Positions 21,641 to 35,300 of a stretch of DNA of 64,000 bases are shown here, piece by piece. Below the pieces are notes generated by a model that saw only the letters and a program-made list of their open reading frames with translations, had not been told where the DNA came from and ran no database searches. Numbering within the stretch: the stretch's first letter is position 1; the number at the start of each line of letters is the position of its first letter. Source of the stretch: Dreissena polymorpha (lineage: Eukaryota; Mollusca; Bivalvia; Myida; Dreissenidae); the NCBI RefSeq assembly GCF_020536995.1, contig NC_068359.1:104433026-104497025 (forward strand), in the 5' to 3' direction. Made by a program: the position numbers and the translations under genes.

Positions 21641-21984
21641 CCATCATCAGTCTTCTAAGTAACTGGCTAAGATTTCTGTGGCAATTACATGTACGTCACG
21701 AGTCGTCTGCATGATTTAACGGCAGGTATTGCCTGCCTACTGCTGTCGCTCATACAAAGCGTGCACTCTCAGTGACCAATATTGATTTTCTAATACAACG
21801 ACGCTCCGCCTTTAGTTGGGTAAAGCGACAAAGGATCATAAATCGGCTTTCAACATTTTCGGCGAAGTCGGTAGCGCTTTGATCTTAAGCTGCAATAACT
21901 GTCAGAAAACACTGATCAGAAAATTTCAGGCGTCCCGCGAACTCTGATTTCAAAATTCAAGCACCCCACTGAGGGACCGTTAAA

Positions 21985-22076
21985 TTGCCTGTGGAAAGCA
22001 CTGGGAGTGTTCTCATTATCTCCTGCATAGACACCAAGTACTGCTTCTTCCCAGGAAACGGACTCGACAGTGTCCA
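21985..22076 (-). mobile_element. SINE body fragment
   Basis: On the minus strand, cctgggaagaagcagtactt then ggtgtctatg, ending in cagtgctttccacaggc. The two parts match the body segments of the SINEs at 6010 and 20684. The tRNA head is missing, so this is a truncated copy. Confidence 0.6.
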
Positions 22077-23175
22077 TATCTGCCTATAATAGGCCTTCAT
22101 GTAATAATCAGCAATTGACTGTAGGAAGTACGAAGTAGAAGTTACAGGTAAATCTCTATCTTCTATCTTTGGAATACAGAACTATAACACTCTGATTTTA
22201 CTTCGTTATTCCTAGCTGAAATAATTCGCGTTCAGAATAAATCTGAACGCTGAAACTCCGGTCTGTAAAAACCATAACGAAAAATAATTAAAATATTATT
22301 ATGGGAATTACAGTATTTGCAAGTGTATATATATCTGAAATCTACCTGTTGTTTGACAAATATGAACTTAGATCACAAAAATTACCTGTATTTCATTTAA
22401 AATCATAGACATGGAGCAATCATTTTCTCAAAGGCAGCCATTTTGGCATTGTTGTTGTTGTTATTTCGTACCATAGCTATTTCGTACCTATTACTTTTGG
22501 GGTATTTCGTTACTGTCGATTCTAATATTTCGAGTTATAATAGTTATAATCCTTTTTTTGCTTCATCTTCATACTATTTCCAATTTCATTTCTTACTGTT
22601 TTGCGCATATTGCACACTTAATTTTTGTGTTCGAACTCAGTTACATAGTTGAATTTAACCTCCAGTTCAAGGGAGATAACATGAACCCTTTACTATACAA
22701 GTATATATTGGATGAAACAAACTCGAAATATAGTTTATTAACAGGTAAATTTCGATATATTTTGCTCAATATATACTATTTAGGCAACGTTCTTTCATAA
22801 TAGTCACAAATATGTGTGTATTTAAATTCAGGAGTGATGCGACCGAAATTCGTGTCGAACTCTCGCTATTAAAAAGATAGAGTGGACTATTGACCCCAAG
22901 AGTCTGCCAAAGCAAAAATCATCACAAGACTCTAAGTTGGCAATTTATATTGACTATGTTATTCCATACCATATCATATTACATGTATGTTCATTTTATT
23001 TCAATTCATTTGGGAGTGGTTGGGAATGAAGGTCATCATGTTTATTTCAAACAGCAGAATGTAAACTTTCTAAAAAGTCTTGACACAACTTTCAGTTCGA
23101 AATACTATTCACAAGGCCTGAATCTATTAACATTCTTTATCAACATTGACCTGGCGTACATAATCGTTGTACTAG
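22077..23175. other. Intergenic, nothing recognised
   Basis: AT-rich with short imperfect repeats of tatttcgtacc near 22450-22510. No gene, RNA or full repeat recognised. Confidence 0.4.
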
Positions 23176-23182
23176 GTCTAAT

Positions 23183-23398
23183 ATGGTAGCTCAGCCAGAA
23201 TCTGATCATTTTGCTGAAAATTTTACATTTGAAGACTCTGGTCGTTTTTCCAAACCAAGAGTAGGAAGTTTTGGTTCTAAAACATTTACATATAATGGTA
23301 TCTGTTTATGGAACAATCTTCCTCAAAAAATCAGGGATGTACCTAAACCTAACAATTTCAAGGGTGCCATCAAGAAACAGTTTTTAGAGTCTTTATAG
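23183..23398 (+). mobile_element. LINE open-frame C-terminus fragment
   Basis: An open frame ending with FTYNGICLWNNLPQKIRD and then NFKGAIKKQFLESL plus a stop. The pattern (W-NLP-x-IR ... FK-x-x-LKK) is the usual extreme C-terminus of Jockey/CR1-like reverse transcriptase proteins. Nothing of the catalytic part is present, as expected for a 5'-truncated insertion. The AT-rich sequence after it may be its 3' UTR. Confidence 0.55.
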
Positions 23399-24336
23399 CT
23401 TTTTATAGTATAATTTTTATTATGAATTTTATGTTCTGTTAAAATACTGTGAAACATTTTTAAGTCTTATGATCAATAAGATGCAAGGATCTCATAATTA
23501 TTCTTTAACTTATAGTATGCTACAAAGTGTGTTTATTAACTACCTATGCAGTGTGTAACTTTCTTATGCAACTTCTGTGATAATAATGAACATGTGATTA
23601 TATTTATTCATTCTTAATCAGTAATATACTTTATTAAACAGTACATATTTGATACATATACATTATTAAAATCTAATACATGACTGTTTCATGGTTACTG
23701 CCACCAATAACAAGGACCACAATGGAAATAAGTGAAAATCATTTTTCTCTTTTTTGTGTTATCCTTGGTATTGTGTGTGCATTCCATGGTTTGCTATGTA
23801 TATTGCTGTGATAATATATTTTATATTGTCTGCATTATGTAGTAACTATGTAATGTTCATATGTTTACCAAATAAAATCATTCACCTCGTGGTATTTATA
23901 GCTTACCACTTTATTTAAGATTTGGTATATAAATCGAATAGTTATGTCCATAATTCTCCTTGATAATTATAAGGAATACATAAACTATCAATATTAGTTG
24001 CTGACAGTATTTAAACACACATAGTGAAGCGTAAAATATGTATAATTTGCAGAGATTTACATACACGTGTGACTCCTACGAGATCAAGAGAGGAAAGGAA
24101 GTGACGTCAGAGCATCTCTGCTTTCATGAAAAGACGGCGAAGCACACACAATATACACAAGAAATTTTTATTGAAATATTGCTTTGCAATTAGGTTGGGG
24201 CCACGTTTTTTTTTCAAACTTAAAACTATATATTTTAACTTCTTCTTTAATTTAATACATTATGCTGTCTCATATCGTTAATTCATGTCATAATACAATA
24301 AATTTAGAAATAATTCATTGTTAAAACCCAACCCCA
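23399..24336. other. Intergenic, nothing recognised
   Basis: AT-rich; part may be 3' UTR of the LINE fragment before it. No gene recognised. Confidence 0.4.
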
Positions 24337-24425
24337 GGTCGCAGTGGTGTAGTGGATATGGTGTCCGCGGAGTGATCGGGAGGTCACGGGATCGACGCTC
24401 GAGAGAGCGTTTCAAATAAGCCTTA
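24337..24425 (+). mobile_element. tRNA-derived SINE head
   Basis: Starts ggtcgcagtggtgtagtgga with A-box-like TGGTGTAGTGG and a weak B-box (gggatcgacgc). Related to the heads at 6010 and 20684 but more diverged and lacking their body. Confidence 0.55.
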
Positions 24426-24689
24426 GGCTTTCTATGCACTCGAGCTAAAACACTAAATATAGGTTTTAACTAAAACCGAACCCCATTATATATCCATATC
24501 CAGGGACCTATGCAAACACTGTTTACATATGATTCATAGATGTGCCCTCTAAAGTGGTAACAATACTTGTCTTAGATTAAACCTGGTGACCTAATTTTTG
24601 GATGCATGTGACCCGTATTCGAACTCGGCCTAGATATTGTCAAAACAAACATTCTGAGCAATGCCCTCTACTGCATTTTGAAGTCACAA

Positions 24690-25240
24690 AGCAGCTACAA
24701 AACATCATGACGAAGTTACGATCGATTGATATTTGATAAAGTTACGGGCCCTGGAAAATATCTGAAAGCGTTTTGTAAAAAGTCCGGAAGAGTTATTTTC
24801 AAGAAAAGTCAAAGTCACAATTTCCACAAACGCAAAAGGACCGAAACAAAAATCAGCTAAATGTATTAAAGCGTTTCGGTAAAAACCTCCGAAAATCGGT
24901 TATTATAGAGAGCAAAGCTAAGTCCAAGGCCCATAAATTCGCAACAAAAATCACGAGACTCACACATCATCTGTAATTTATGTAGGCAGACTAAAAAAAC
25001 AACAAAAAAACAGCTAACTATTTGAAAACGTTTCGTTAAAAAAAATCCGGAGAACGGCAATTTTAGAGAAAATTTCACAGTCCCAAAACTTTGCCAAAAC
25101 CAATGGACCGGAACGAAACTCACACTTCCTCTGTTAGTCATGTAGGAAGACTCACACACCAAATATCAGGTTAATATCTGAATCACTATCATTACCGCAA
25201 ATAGATGACCAGCGAAACGAACGTAAACCAACCAACCATG
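24690..25240. repeat. Inverted copy of the 8600-9135 repeat
   Basis: Carries the reverse complements of the blocks seen at 8600-9135: repeated aatatctgaaagcgtttt-, aaaaagtccggaag- and tgtaggaagactcacacacc, in three rough units. No protein coding recognised. Confidence 0.6.
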
Positions 25241-25578
25241 GAGAGCAGTGAGTATTTACCTAAAATATCTAATAATTACTCGCTCCTGGATAACCAGTGC
25301 GTGTTAGGCATCTTACAGAAAGATTAATATGTTTAAAAATGTAAATCTATATTGCAATTCGTATTGATGAAGCGTTTTTTACACGCATTTATGAATGCTT
25401 GTTACCGGTTTGAAATTGGTGCTTCTCGAAGAAACAGCTTTTCTTTTATGATTACATGGTTTGTCATCGTGTATATAGTTGATTTCCTATTCTTATAGGC
25501 AATATATACCATTTTAACGTTATTACTGGTCTTGGTTTGATTATTGTTCGTGAAATATATTAAAATAAAATTACTGCA

Positions 25579-26600
25579 GTGTACGGCAAATAGTTGTTCA
25601 TGGCAAAAGTCGTGTACGGTGAATAGTTAAAGTCATGTACGGCGAATAGTTGCAGCGTATTGGCATTTTGACACTAGTCTGATAACTGATTATAATCAAA
25701 TAAATAGTATAGTGAAAACAACCCCTTGAATGTTACTTCATTTGAATGTTTAACCCATTTTACCACGCCTATGCAGTAGACTGCTATTTTTTTAGTGGTT
25801 GCAAATACCATTTTCAGGCGAAAACTCGTTCTGAATTATTATCCAAACATACACTACGCATACACTGCGGGAACACGTTACACTTGTTTCGCTTAAAAAA
25901 AGAATCTATCCACAATATAGAGTTATGCTAAAGAGGAGAAAACAGAATGAAGTTTATGCCACTGCAAACCGAATTTTGAATACGGTCTACCCCTAAACCC
26001 AGGGATCCTTATTACATGGGTTTGAAAGAATTATTGCGTCAATGACCGTATTAGAAGTCTATGCTTGTTGTGGTATTTGGAGTGAGAGAAAGGAAGAGAT
26101 GCAATACAAACGAAAACAACATGTGGACAATTTTTTTTGATAAAGGCACTTCAATAAATGCATTCCATACAACTTCCCTTATTAGTTTGTCTTCCTATTT
26201 CAGAAATGGATGAGTCGCTGGATGTTTATGGCATTGAAGAGAACAGCCACGCAGTGCATTCGTGTCAGTGTGAATGAGGCTTTTTTGTTAACGTCAGTAT
26301 GTTTTGTATACACATGTGTCTTGCATCTATGTGCACATGACAGGCAAACGGAATCCTGTAAACATGATCGCTTTTATGTGTTTCATTTGTTTCTGCATTT
26401 CCACTTGTTCCAAAATAGACGAATTGCACCAAATTAGGATACAAACATATCTCAAATAGGTGAAAATGTCACCGATAAAAGCCCCGTCCAGGGGTCCTCT
26501 TCTTCTGCACTGTGGGTTACCAAACTCAAAACAATCACCGTAGACAATTTAATTTTATTTTCCTATACGCCGTACACATCAGGTTCTATTCGCCGTACAC
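25579..26600. mobile_element. Possible DNA element with GTGTACGG inverted ends
   Basis: The left end has three copies of a GTGTACGGCAAATAG-like motif (25579-25660); the right end has two in reverse orientation (CTATTCGCCGTACAC, near 26550-26600). Multiple subterminal copies at each end are typical of transposase binding sites. No transposase and no clear target duplication, so the ends are approximate. Confidence 0.45.
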
Positions 26601-27079
26601 AACGAAGTTTATATTTTAGCTAAAGATTTGCATACTAACTAGATTTTTGGCCTGACGCTTGCAAAAACCGATAGCTTTTATATTTCTATTTGCACACCAT
26701 TGAAAAATTCGGCAAAATAAGTATACTTTCCTCGGAAAAAAGATGTCCCAATTAATTTAACTTTCGGTACCAGGTTGCTGATGATTGATCTATTTCAACA
26801 CTCGAATGTATAAGTAAAAAAACTCCAACTACTTACGATAGAAGTTTGACATGTCCATTATTAATTTGTCACACAGTTATTGGAAAACGTTCGCGATGAT
26901 AGACGGTGAATAGTCCGAAGCGGAATGCCGGACGGACAGACTTTGGGACTGCTATATGCCACCCTACCGGGTGCGTACAAATGTGGCATATTATGTGTTG
27001 ATGAGCTAAAAATTAACAATGGAAACTTTCGACAACGGACATCTTCGTCTTCATGCTAAGGTAAACCTAAAAAAAAAAA

Positions 27080-28440
27080 GGGCCATGGGCCCTTAGGCGC
27101 TCACCTGAGACCCAATGGAACTTAACTACATTGTATTTAGAAAGATTGAGTTCACAAATAATGGAAGTTTCTTAAGGAACATAACTATTTAATTTCTATG
27201 CCCAATTTTATTTGTAAACTCGGGGCTGAGACATCTTTAAAACAAATGTTCTGACCAGATTCATGGAGATGGGGAAAAAGTGACTTCTATAGAACAAACA
27301 ATACCATGTTTTAAACTCAGCAGAGATTTAATTGGGACAAATGTTCGGACCAAATTTCGCAAGCATTGGCCAATAAATATGGTTATCACTTTGTTAACAA
27401 GGATTGACAAGTCATAATCAGGAAATCTATCCCACCCCTGGCGAGATATTATTAGAAATGATCTGACCACGATTCGTTAAGATTGGACTGTAAATATGAC
27501 TTCTATAGTGTGTACAAAGTTATTCTACAACCATATAATAACTTTCCCTGGCGGGCATGTTTTTTTCAAGGAACCGGAACCGTTTTCTACAAATGTTCTT
27601 ACCAAGTTACATGAAGATTGGACTATAAATTTGAGGTTCTGGGTGTAAACAAGGTTTTACTATACCCAAAATTAGAAAAATGCCCCTCTCTGGCGGCCAT
27701 GTTTTCCACAGACCGGAACCATTTTCGAACTCGGTGTAGACATCATACAAATGTTCTGACAAAGTTAAATGAAGATTGGACTATAAATGGGTCTTTCGGA
27801 ATGTCATAAAGCTTTTCCTTTAATTTGACTGTGTGACCTCACATAACAATTTTTTTTCGATCTCAGCCAAGATACAATTAGGGCAAATGTTTTGACCACA
27901 AGTTTCATAAAGATTGGCAATAAACGAAGTCGCTAGTATTTACAAGGTGAATGTTGACGGCGCACGAAAGGTCATTGCAAAAGCTCACCATGAGCATGTT
28001 GCACTCGGGAGAGCAAAAAAATGCTGCGTTCAATAAAAGCGGAGGGCCCGGGTGAGGGCCTTTCCAGTGTTGATTTATTGGCCCATTTGAATAATCTTAG
28101 TCCAAAATTAAAACAACAGTTCCGCGGTCGGAGACATATGCCCCCCAAACCGGGCTTTGGACTTGTGACCCAAAGTTCAATAGGGGTCATTTACTGTCCA
28201 ACGCCAATGCACATGGGAAGTATCAAGCCAATCATTCGTTGATGAGTTATTGATCGGAAACAATTTTCACACAGTGACCTTGACCCCAATTTCAATAGGG
28301 GCCATCTACTTTGCAAGGCCAATGCACATGTAAAGTATCAAGCCAATGGGTCTATTCGTTGACGAGTTATTGATCGGAAACGAACTGGTCTACCAACAGA
28401 CATCCAGCAAAACAATATACCCCCTTTTCTTGGAAGTTGC
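27080..28440 (+). repeat. Composite of bivalve-type repeats (families D and A)
   Basis: Starts gggccatgggcccttaggcg with gctcacctgag. Three or four units follow containing aagattgga-tataaat and tgttctgac. From about 28140 it changes to units with ataggggtcat, tattgatcggaaac and gtgaccttgacc, ending near aatataccccctttt, the 3' part of an A-type element. At least two elements are joined. A small open frame (28021-28242) is unrecognised. Confidence 0.5.
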
Positions 28441-28449
28441 ATACTAATA

Positions 28450-28955
28450 GTATCAAAGCCTTCTAGCAAGCTGTATTGAATTTATACCAAATGCGTCCTT
28501 TCGTATTAACAAAGAATTTCGTATACTAGTATGTGGATTAGTCTTAACCCTACAATGCAGTGCAGATTACTATTATTTCTACTTAACCTAGTATGTGACC
28601 CCACAACTGTTTTGATTTGAATACAAAATTGTGTTCATAAGAATTTCTAGAATCAAGCCAGGTAAACCTATGCGTTTAACATTTTCAGCCACTCCATGTT
28701 TTTGCATTTACGTTTCAGCCACTCAAGTTTTATAATTAACATTTTCAGCCAATTTTGCGCGGGGAATTTACCTTATAGCAAATAGTTATATACAATTGTA
28801 GTATTTTGTCAAAGTATATAATAGACAGGGCAAAACGACAGTTTTTAAACTTGCACAAATCCATTTCTAATTATACTGAGACATTACTGTTCTGTCAAAG
28901 TTTAGTAATAATATTTCAATAAACGTGGCCTCTGCAAAATGAAAACAGGTGAAAA
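28450..28955. other. Intergenic, nothing recognised
   Basis: AT-rich. Holds three short repeats of acattttcagccact/acgtttcagccact (28679-28755). No gene recognised. Confidence 0.4.
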
Positions 28956-28959
28956 ACAA

Positions 28960-29211
28960 GAGATGTGCTTGTCATAAACACTATGTCCCCTTCTGCGCCA
29001 CTTTGAAGCTATATATTTGACCTTTGACCTTTCACCACTCAAAATGTGCAGCTCCACGAGATACACATGCATGCCAAATATCAAGTTGCTATCTGCAATA
29101 TTGCAAAAGTTATGGCAAATGTTAAAGTTTGACGCAAACAAACAAACACACAAACCAACAGACAGGGCAAAAACAATATGTCCCCTACTATAGTGGTGGG
29201 GGACATAAAAA
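28960..29211 (+). mobile_element. Short hairpin-ended repeat (family C), copy 1
   Basis: Starts acaagagatgtgcttgtcat and has tttgacctttgacctttcac and ggcaaa repeats near acaaacaaacac. It ends in the hairpin tcccctactatagtggtggggga followed by cataaa. Related copies at 32775 and 37884. Non-coding. Confidence 0.65.
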
Positions 29212-30162
29212 TACATAGGCTCACCATAAGCAAACGCTTTCGGGCCTTTCTCATGTTGCAATATGTGCTTTTCATACTACCAAGTATGTATTTTAATCTA
29301 TGGTTAGTATTTTGTATCTATCTCTGGCAATTTTCCAAGTTCACATACACATGCAAAAGTGATACACTACAGAGTGACTGTGGAGCATAATCTGTCATAA
29401 GGTCAATGATCTTCCAATCAGTAGTCAATTTGTGCAACATGTTTTCTGATTATGCATATTGTCTCATTATGATGAGTCAAAATTGAGCCTTTCAATTTAA
29501 ACACATTGTGTTAGGTACACATCTACGATAATTTCAATAGTAAAGTATTTCCAGGATTATTTGTTGAAACACATACACAGATTTGTAATTCAGAATAAAA
29601 CAAACACACCTGTTAAGTCGTTATATATAGAATCTAATTTATCTTTTAGACTTTTTTAAAAATGGCATTTATGCAATGACTGATATACATGATTAAATTA
29701 ACACAAGGCCATCTAGGCCGATCTATACAAATTAAAACTGTACAAAATCATGATAGGTATCCCTGAAAACAGAATGCATTAATTAAAGTGAAACATTCAA
29801 ACATTTAACACATGAACATGAGCATCATTCGTGTTTTTTCCATACAATTCCAGGCAGTCTTTCAGGATTAAATGGAGAAGTGACTGATAGATGGAAGTGT
29901 GATTGATATATGAAGGTGTGAACTATGATTAATGGATTGATGTATGATTGATAGATAAAGATGTCATTATTTACGATAGTGGTTCAATTACCAGTATAGA
30001 ACTGCTTGTACACGTGTGTTTTCTACTAGTGAAATAAATCAGATTTTGTAACTGGAACACATTTTTGTATCCAGCTTAAGAAAACTTAATTAATTTATTG
30101 AATAAACATTTCAAGGCATTGACACACACAAAATGAGAAATTACATTGAGACCATGTTTCAA
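29212..30162. other. Intergenic, nothing recognised
   Basis: AT-rich, with a degenerate gattgat/atgattgatag simple repeat near 29890-29960. No gene recognised. Confidence 0.4.
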
Positions 30163-31760
30163 TAAAAGCTGCGCCATGAGCGCATGATACGCCCGTCGTT
30201 CGCCAATGAAGTAGTAAGGTAATAAATAACCCTTTGAATAATTTTTTTACTTCAGTTTATTTGTATTTGAATACATGGTTTATTTTATAAGTACATGAGC
30301 ATGGAAATCACGAAATTTTGACGAACAAAGTCCCATAACTCTGGAACGACAATTCAGAATTCCGTCAAAAACGAAAGGGGATCAGGGTTTATCAATATTA
30401 AGATTGTGTTGAAATTTGAAAAAAATCCATCGAAGGATATTTGAGCTACAGTAGGACATTCAATGAAATCACGAAATTTTGACGAACAAAGTCCCATAAC
30501 TCTGGAACGACAATTCAGAATTCCGTCAAAAACGAAAGGGGATCAGGGTTTATCAATATTAAGATTGTGTTAAAATTTGAAGAAAATCTGTCAAAGGATA
30601 TTTGACGTAGTGTACGACATTAACAGACGGACGGACGGACGGACAGACGGACGCGGGGTATACCATAATACGTCCCGTCATAGACGGGCGTATAAAAAAT
30701 CCATCGGGGGATATTTGAGCTACGGTAGGATACATGAACAACAATAACATTTAAGGTCACAGTGACCTTGACCTTAGAATGAATGACCTTGAAATGACCA
30801 GTGGTCATCTAAGTGTGCTTGCAAACCTTCATGTCAAGTTTGAAGACTCTATGTCCAAGCATACCAAAGTTATAACAATTTTAACATTTTAACATTTAAG
30901 GTCACAGTGACCTTGTGTGACCTTGACCTTAGAATGAATGACCTTATAATGACCAGTGGTCATCTAAGTGTGCTTGCAAACCTTCATGTCAAGTTTGAAG
31001 ACTCTATGTCCAAGCATACCAAAGTTATAACAATTTTAACATTTTAACATTTAAGGTCACAGTGACCTTGACCTTCAAATGAATGACATTGAAATGACCA
31101 GTGGTCATCTTCTAGTACTGGCCAATCTTTATTTCAAGTTTGAAGACTCTAGGTACAAGCATACCAAAGTTATAACATGAAATAAGAACTTTAACATTTT
31201 TACATTCAAGGTCACAGTGACCTTGACCTTCAAATGAATGACCTTGAAATGTCCAGGGGTTACTTACTAGTTCTGGCCAACCTTCATGTCAAGTTTCAAG
31301 ACTCTAGGTCCAAGCATACCAAAGTTATAACAACTTTAACATTTTTACATTCAAGGTCACAGTGACCTTGACCTTCAAATGAATGACCTTGAAATGTCCA
31401 GTGGTTACTTACTAGTTCTGGCCAACCTTCATGTCAAGTTTCAAGACTCTAGGTCCAAGCATACCAAAGTTATAACAACTTTAACATTTTTATATAGCTA
31501 CAGTAGGACATTCAATGAAATCACGAAATTTTGACGAACAAAGTCCCATAACTCTGGAACGACAATTCAGAATTCCGTCAAAAACGAAAGGGGATCAGGG
31601 TTTATCAATATTAAGATTGTGTTAAAATTTGAAGAAAATCTGTCAAAGGATATTTGACGTAGCGTACGACATTAACAGACATACGGACGGACAGACGGAC
31701 GGACGGACAGACGGACGCGGGGTATACCATAATACGTCCCGTCATAGACGGGCGTATAAA
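30163..31760 (+). mobile_element. Composite tandem-repeat element with hairpin end (family E)
   Basis: Starts aaaagctgcgccatgagcgc (a TGCGC/GCGCA hairpin). Includes three copies of a block starting gaaatcacgaaattttgacg (30306, 30467, 31517) and five units of 145-155 bp starting ggtcacagtgaccttgacc (30755, 30900, 31055, 31210, 31355). The end module, a gacg simple repeat then a hairpin cgtcccgtcatagacgggcg and tataaaa, appears twice (30610-30695 and 31675-31760). This suggests an element expanded by internal duplication or two overlapping insertions. No coding capacity. Confidence 0.7.
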
Positions 31761-31792
31761 AAGTAAACTCATTGTCCTTTAACAGGGCACAG

Positions 31793-32236
31793 GATCACGT
31801 GACTTTGTGGGATTCACAATAACATATTAATGGATGTAAACACACCAGTAATTGGTGCATTTTTGACAAATAACTGTATAAAACAATCTTTCTTAATAAT
31901 TTCAACTATTGCATAAAAGACCAATTTTTATGCTGCTTATGGCAATCTAAATCACATCAGAATTACTTTATTTAATATGCAGGTGTTCTTTTTCAAAACT
32001 TTTATGTGTACTGCATTAATTTTTCAGTTATAAATTTTGTCACGGATTTCAGACATATTCAAGCATTTGTACCTTTAGATATCGACACAAACTGTAAAAA
32101 AACTGTCTTTTATGCACTTACGATTTTTGAAAATTAATTTTGATAACTTTAAATATTTGCAAGCTCTTAATGGTGTGTTTACATTCTGTCCAGCTCGTGT
32201 GTAAACTCCTGAAAAAACTGTTGATTCTGCACCCTG
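31793..32236. mobile_element. MITE with CAGGGTGCAG inverted termini, copy 2
   Basis: 444 bp, opposite orientation to 9944-10365. Left CAGGGCACAGGATCAC, right GATTCTGCACCCTG. It sits just beyond the cyclin L stop codon, and a minus-strand AATAAA (31967-31972) falls inside it. The cyclin L transcript could therefore end within this element, but no nearer AATAAA was found to compare, so that is conjecture. Confidence 0.7.
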
Positions 32237-32371
32237 ATAATATTACAAGAAAGACAGCAATTCGCGGTGAAGAAACAAAACTATATAATTCTGCTGCCTT
32301 ATTTTGAACATTTTTCATATTTGCACCTTTTTTAAAACGAACAATTTGAGACACTATTCCAAAAATGTTCA

Positions 32372-35300
32372 TTATCTCCTATATTTGTCATACTTGTCGA
32401 GCCTGGAAGGGCTAGAGTGTCCATTTCTGTGGTGTTTCCTAGGATACCTATCCGGCGAATTGTATCTGTCCTTATTTTCCTTATAGTCACGATCTTTCCC
32501 TTCATTACCCTTGTCTATTGAGCGTTTCTTATGACTAGATTTGAAGCCAGGTGACGGTGAACGTGAGGCACTGTGGCTGTGTGATCTGTGCTTTCTCTTC
32601 CTTGACTTGTGTGTGTCCTTCGACCGTCTTTCCTGAGAGTATTTGTCTTTCTTGGCCTTGCGAGAGGGACTTTGGCGTCGCTTCCGCTGTAGACTCCCAC
32701 TGGACCGGGAAGATCTACAGACAGAAAACACCATTTGCAATTCTGGAAGGTAAAAAATTAATATTTAATAGAAACAATAGATGTGTTTGTCAGAAACACA
32801 ATTCCCCCTATTGCGCCGCTTTGAAGCCATATATTTGACCTTGGACCTTGAAGGATGACCTTGACATTTCACCACTCAAAATCTGCAGCAATGAGATACA
32901 CATGCATGCCAAATATCAAGTTGCTATGTTCAATATTGCAAAAGTTATGACCAAGGTTAAGTTTTTGGACAGACAGACACATACAATGACAGACAAGACA
33001 GGCCAAAAATAATATACCCCCTATCTTGCGATTTGGGGGCATAAACAGGGTTATGGGCAGTAAGGTGCTCACCTGACATCAGAAGAAAATCAACTATTCT
33101 CAGAAGGTAGAAATCAGAAAAATAAAAAGTACATTATGAAATATAAATATTTAATATCTAGGCACATTTTTATTTTTTAGCTCGGCTGGGATATCATTGA
33201 ACAAATGTTCTAACCAAGCAAAAGTAAGATATCACTAAAAATCTGACTTCTAAGCTTTTCTTAAATTCCACCAAAATTAAGTTTTTATCTCACAGTTTGA
33301 GCTCAGTATAGATTTCATTGGGACAAACATTCAGACTAAGTGTTTGGACAATCGGACAATAAAATTTGCCTCCTTAGTGCCAACTGCTTTTGCTTTGGGT
33401 TAGTGGTAGAAAATGTTGCACTAGGCAATGCATGCAGGAAAAAAGGCAATCACAAAACTTTAGGTGAGCTAAAAAGTTATTCATCATATAAATCCATTGT
33501 GTAAAAAGACAGAACTTGTTTGACATTAAATTTATTTGACATCTGAAGTTAGTAATAAAGGGTTTTATTGTAACCTAGCCGTTTCTAAATATAAACAAAA
33601 TATGAAGAAATATGATCACATTTCTAGAACATTCATGAAAAGTATAGTTATGTGTTCATTCCTACATGTCATTATAGTAGTTATATTATATTGTCTTGTT
33701 GTCCATTGTAAATCTGGTCAGTAGTGCATACTGTTTAAGCAGTGAATAAATTGTTTACCTACCACACTTTTCATTTTTAGTAAATCCTCAAGTAAAAAGT
33801 ACTTTATTTTAACTTGTCAACCTACCCAGCACTACTGTGCAGGAGCAGGGAAGGGGGAACTAACATATTTATATATTCAACATGAATACAGAAGAAACAA
33901 AATTATACCTAGATCCACTTCGAGATCTTGAGCGGTGTTTAGCCTTGGACTTCTCACTGAAATATAATATGCAAACTTTATTTGATGTCTTTTTTTATAT
34001 AAATAAATTGGACAAATTTGAAGCTGATAACCATCTTAAAATTGTTTTGTTGTTCAAAATGTCATTTTATGAGCATTTAATAAACATGTACAACAATCGC
34101 TATAGAAATCTGCTGGACTGCCTACTTTCTTTCCTCTTGTTCTTTCTTGATTCGCTTTTTCAGTTCTCCAATAAGTGTTGTGGTGGTGGGATTGGGACTG
34201 ACATTCTTTGGTGAGTCTAAAAATAATGTGTCAAACCAACTGATCTTTGGCACAAACGACTGACATTCATATAACACACAATAAATTTCAGGTTTCGCAT
34301 TAACACAAATTAGAACAAGGGACAAAATTGTCACAAAACCAGGTTTTCATTGTGAAAAAAAATCTGATAAAGGGAGACAACTCAAACTGAACTTTTTAAA
34401 TGAACAAACAAAATTAACACCCTTTGTAAGTTTGTTTTAAAATAAATCTATTTTTAGTCGTGGCGACCTTGACATTGGAGATATTGACGTGATTCTTTTG
34501 TGCAACACACCGTCCCATGATGGTGAACAAATGTGCCAAATGATTTTAAAATATCATAATGAATGACATAGTTATAGCCCAGACAAGCTCATTTATGGCT
34601 ATTTTTTACCTTTGAACTCAAAGTGTGACCTTGACCTTGGAGATATCGACGTAATTATTTCGCGCGACACACCGTCCAATGATGGTGAACAAATGTGCCA
34701 AATGATTTTAAAATCTGACAATGAACGACATAGTTATGGCTCGGACAAGCTCATTTATGGCCATTTTTGACCTTTGAACTCAAAGTGTGACCTTGACCTT
34801 GGAGATATAGACGTAATTATTTCGCGCGACACACCGTCCAATGATGGTGAACAAATGTGCCAAATGATTTTAAAATCTGACAATGAACGACATAGTTATG
34901 GCCCGGACAAGCTTGTTCCGCCAGCCCGCCCGCCAGCCAGCCAGCCCGCCCGCATTCGCCAATCTAATAACCAGTTTTTTCCTTCGGAAAACCTGGTTAA
35001 TGATTCAGTATAAGAAGATGTCACTGTGGTACCAAAATTGAAGCCAAAGTATTGAAAATACAAATTTTTCAAGCTTCCGTTTATTCTACGCCTGGAAGAC
35101 TTCGTGAAGGCTTTTAAAGATCATCATACTGTTTGGAACAAAAATTGGTCAATTGTACTGTACATACCAATATTTCGCGTTTGATACCACCATACAGAAG
35201 ATCAAAATCTAAGTTCATGTTGTCATAGATTTTCAAAAAAAAAATTCGTAAAATTTTCAGTGTGCATGGTGTAAGATAAGTTCTCTATTTAAGTCCTATT

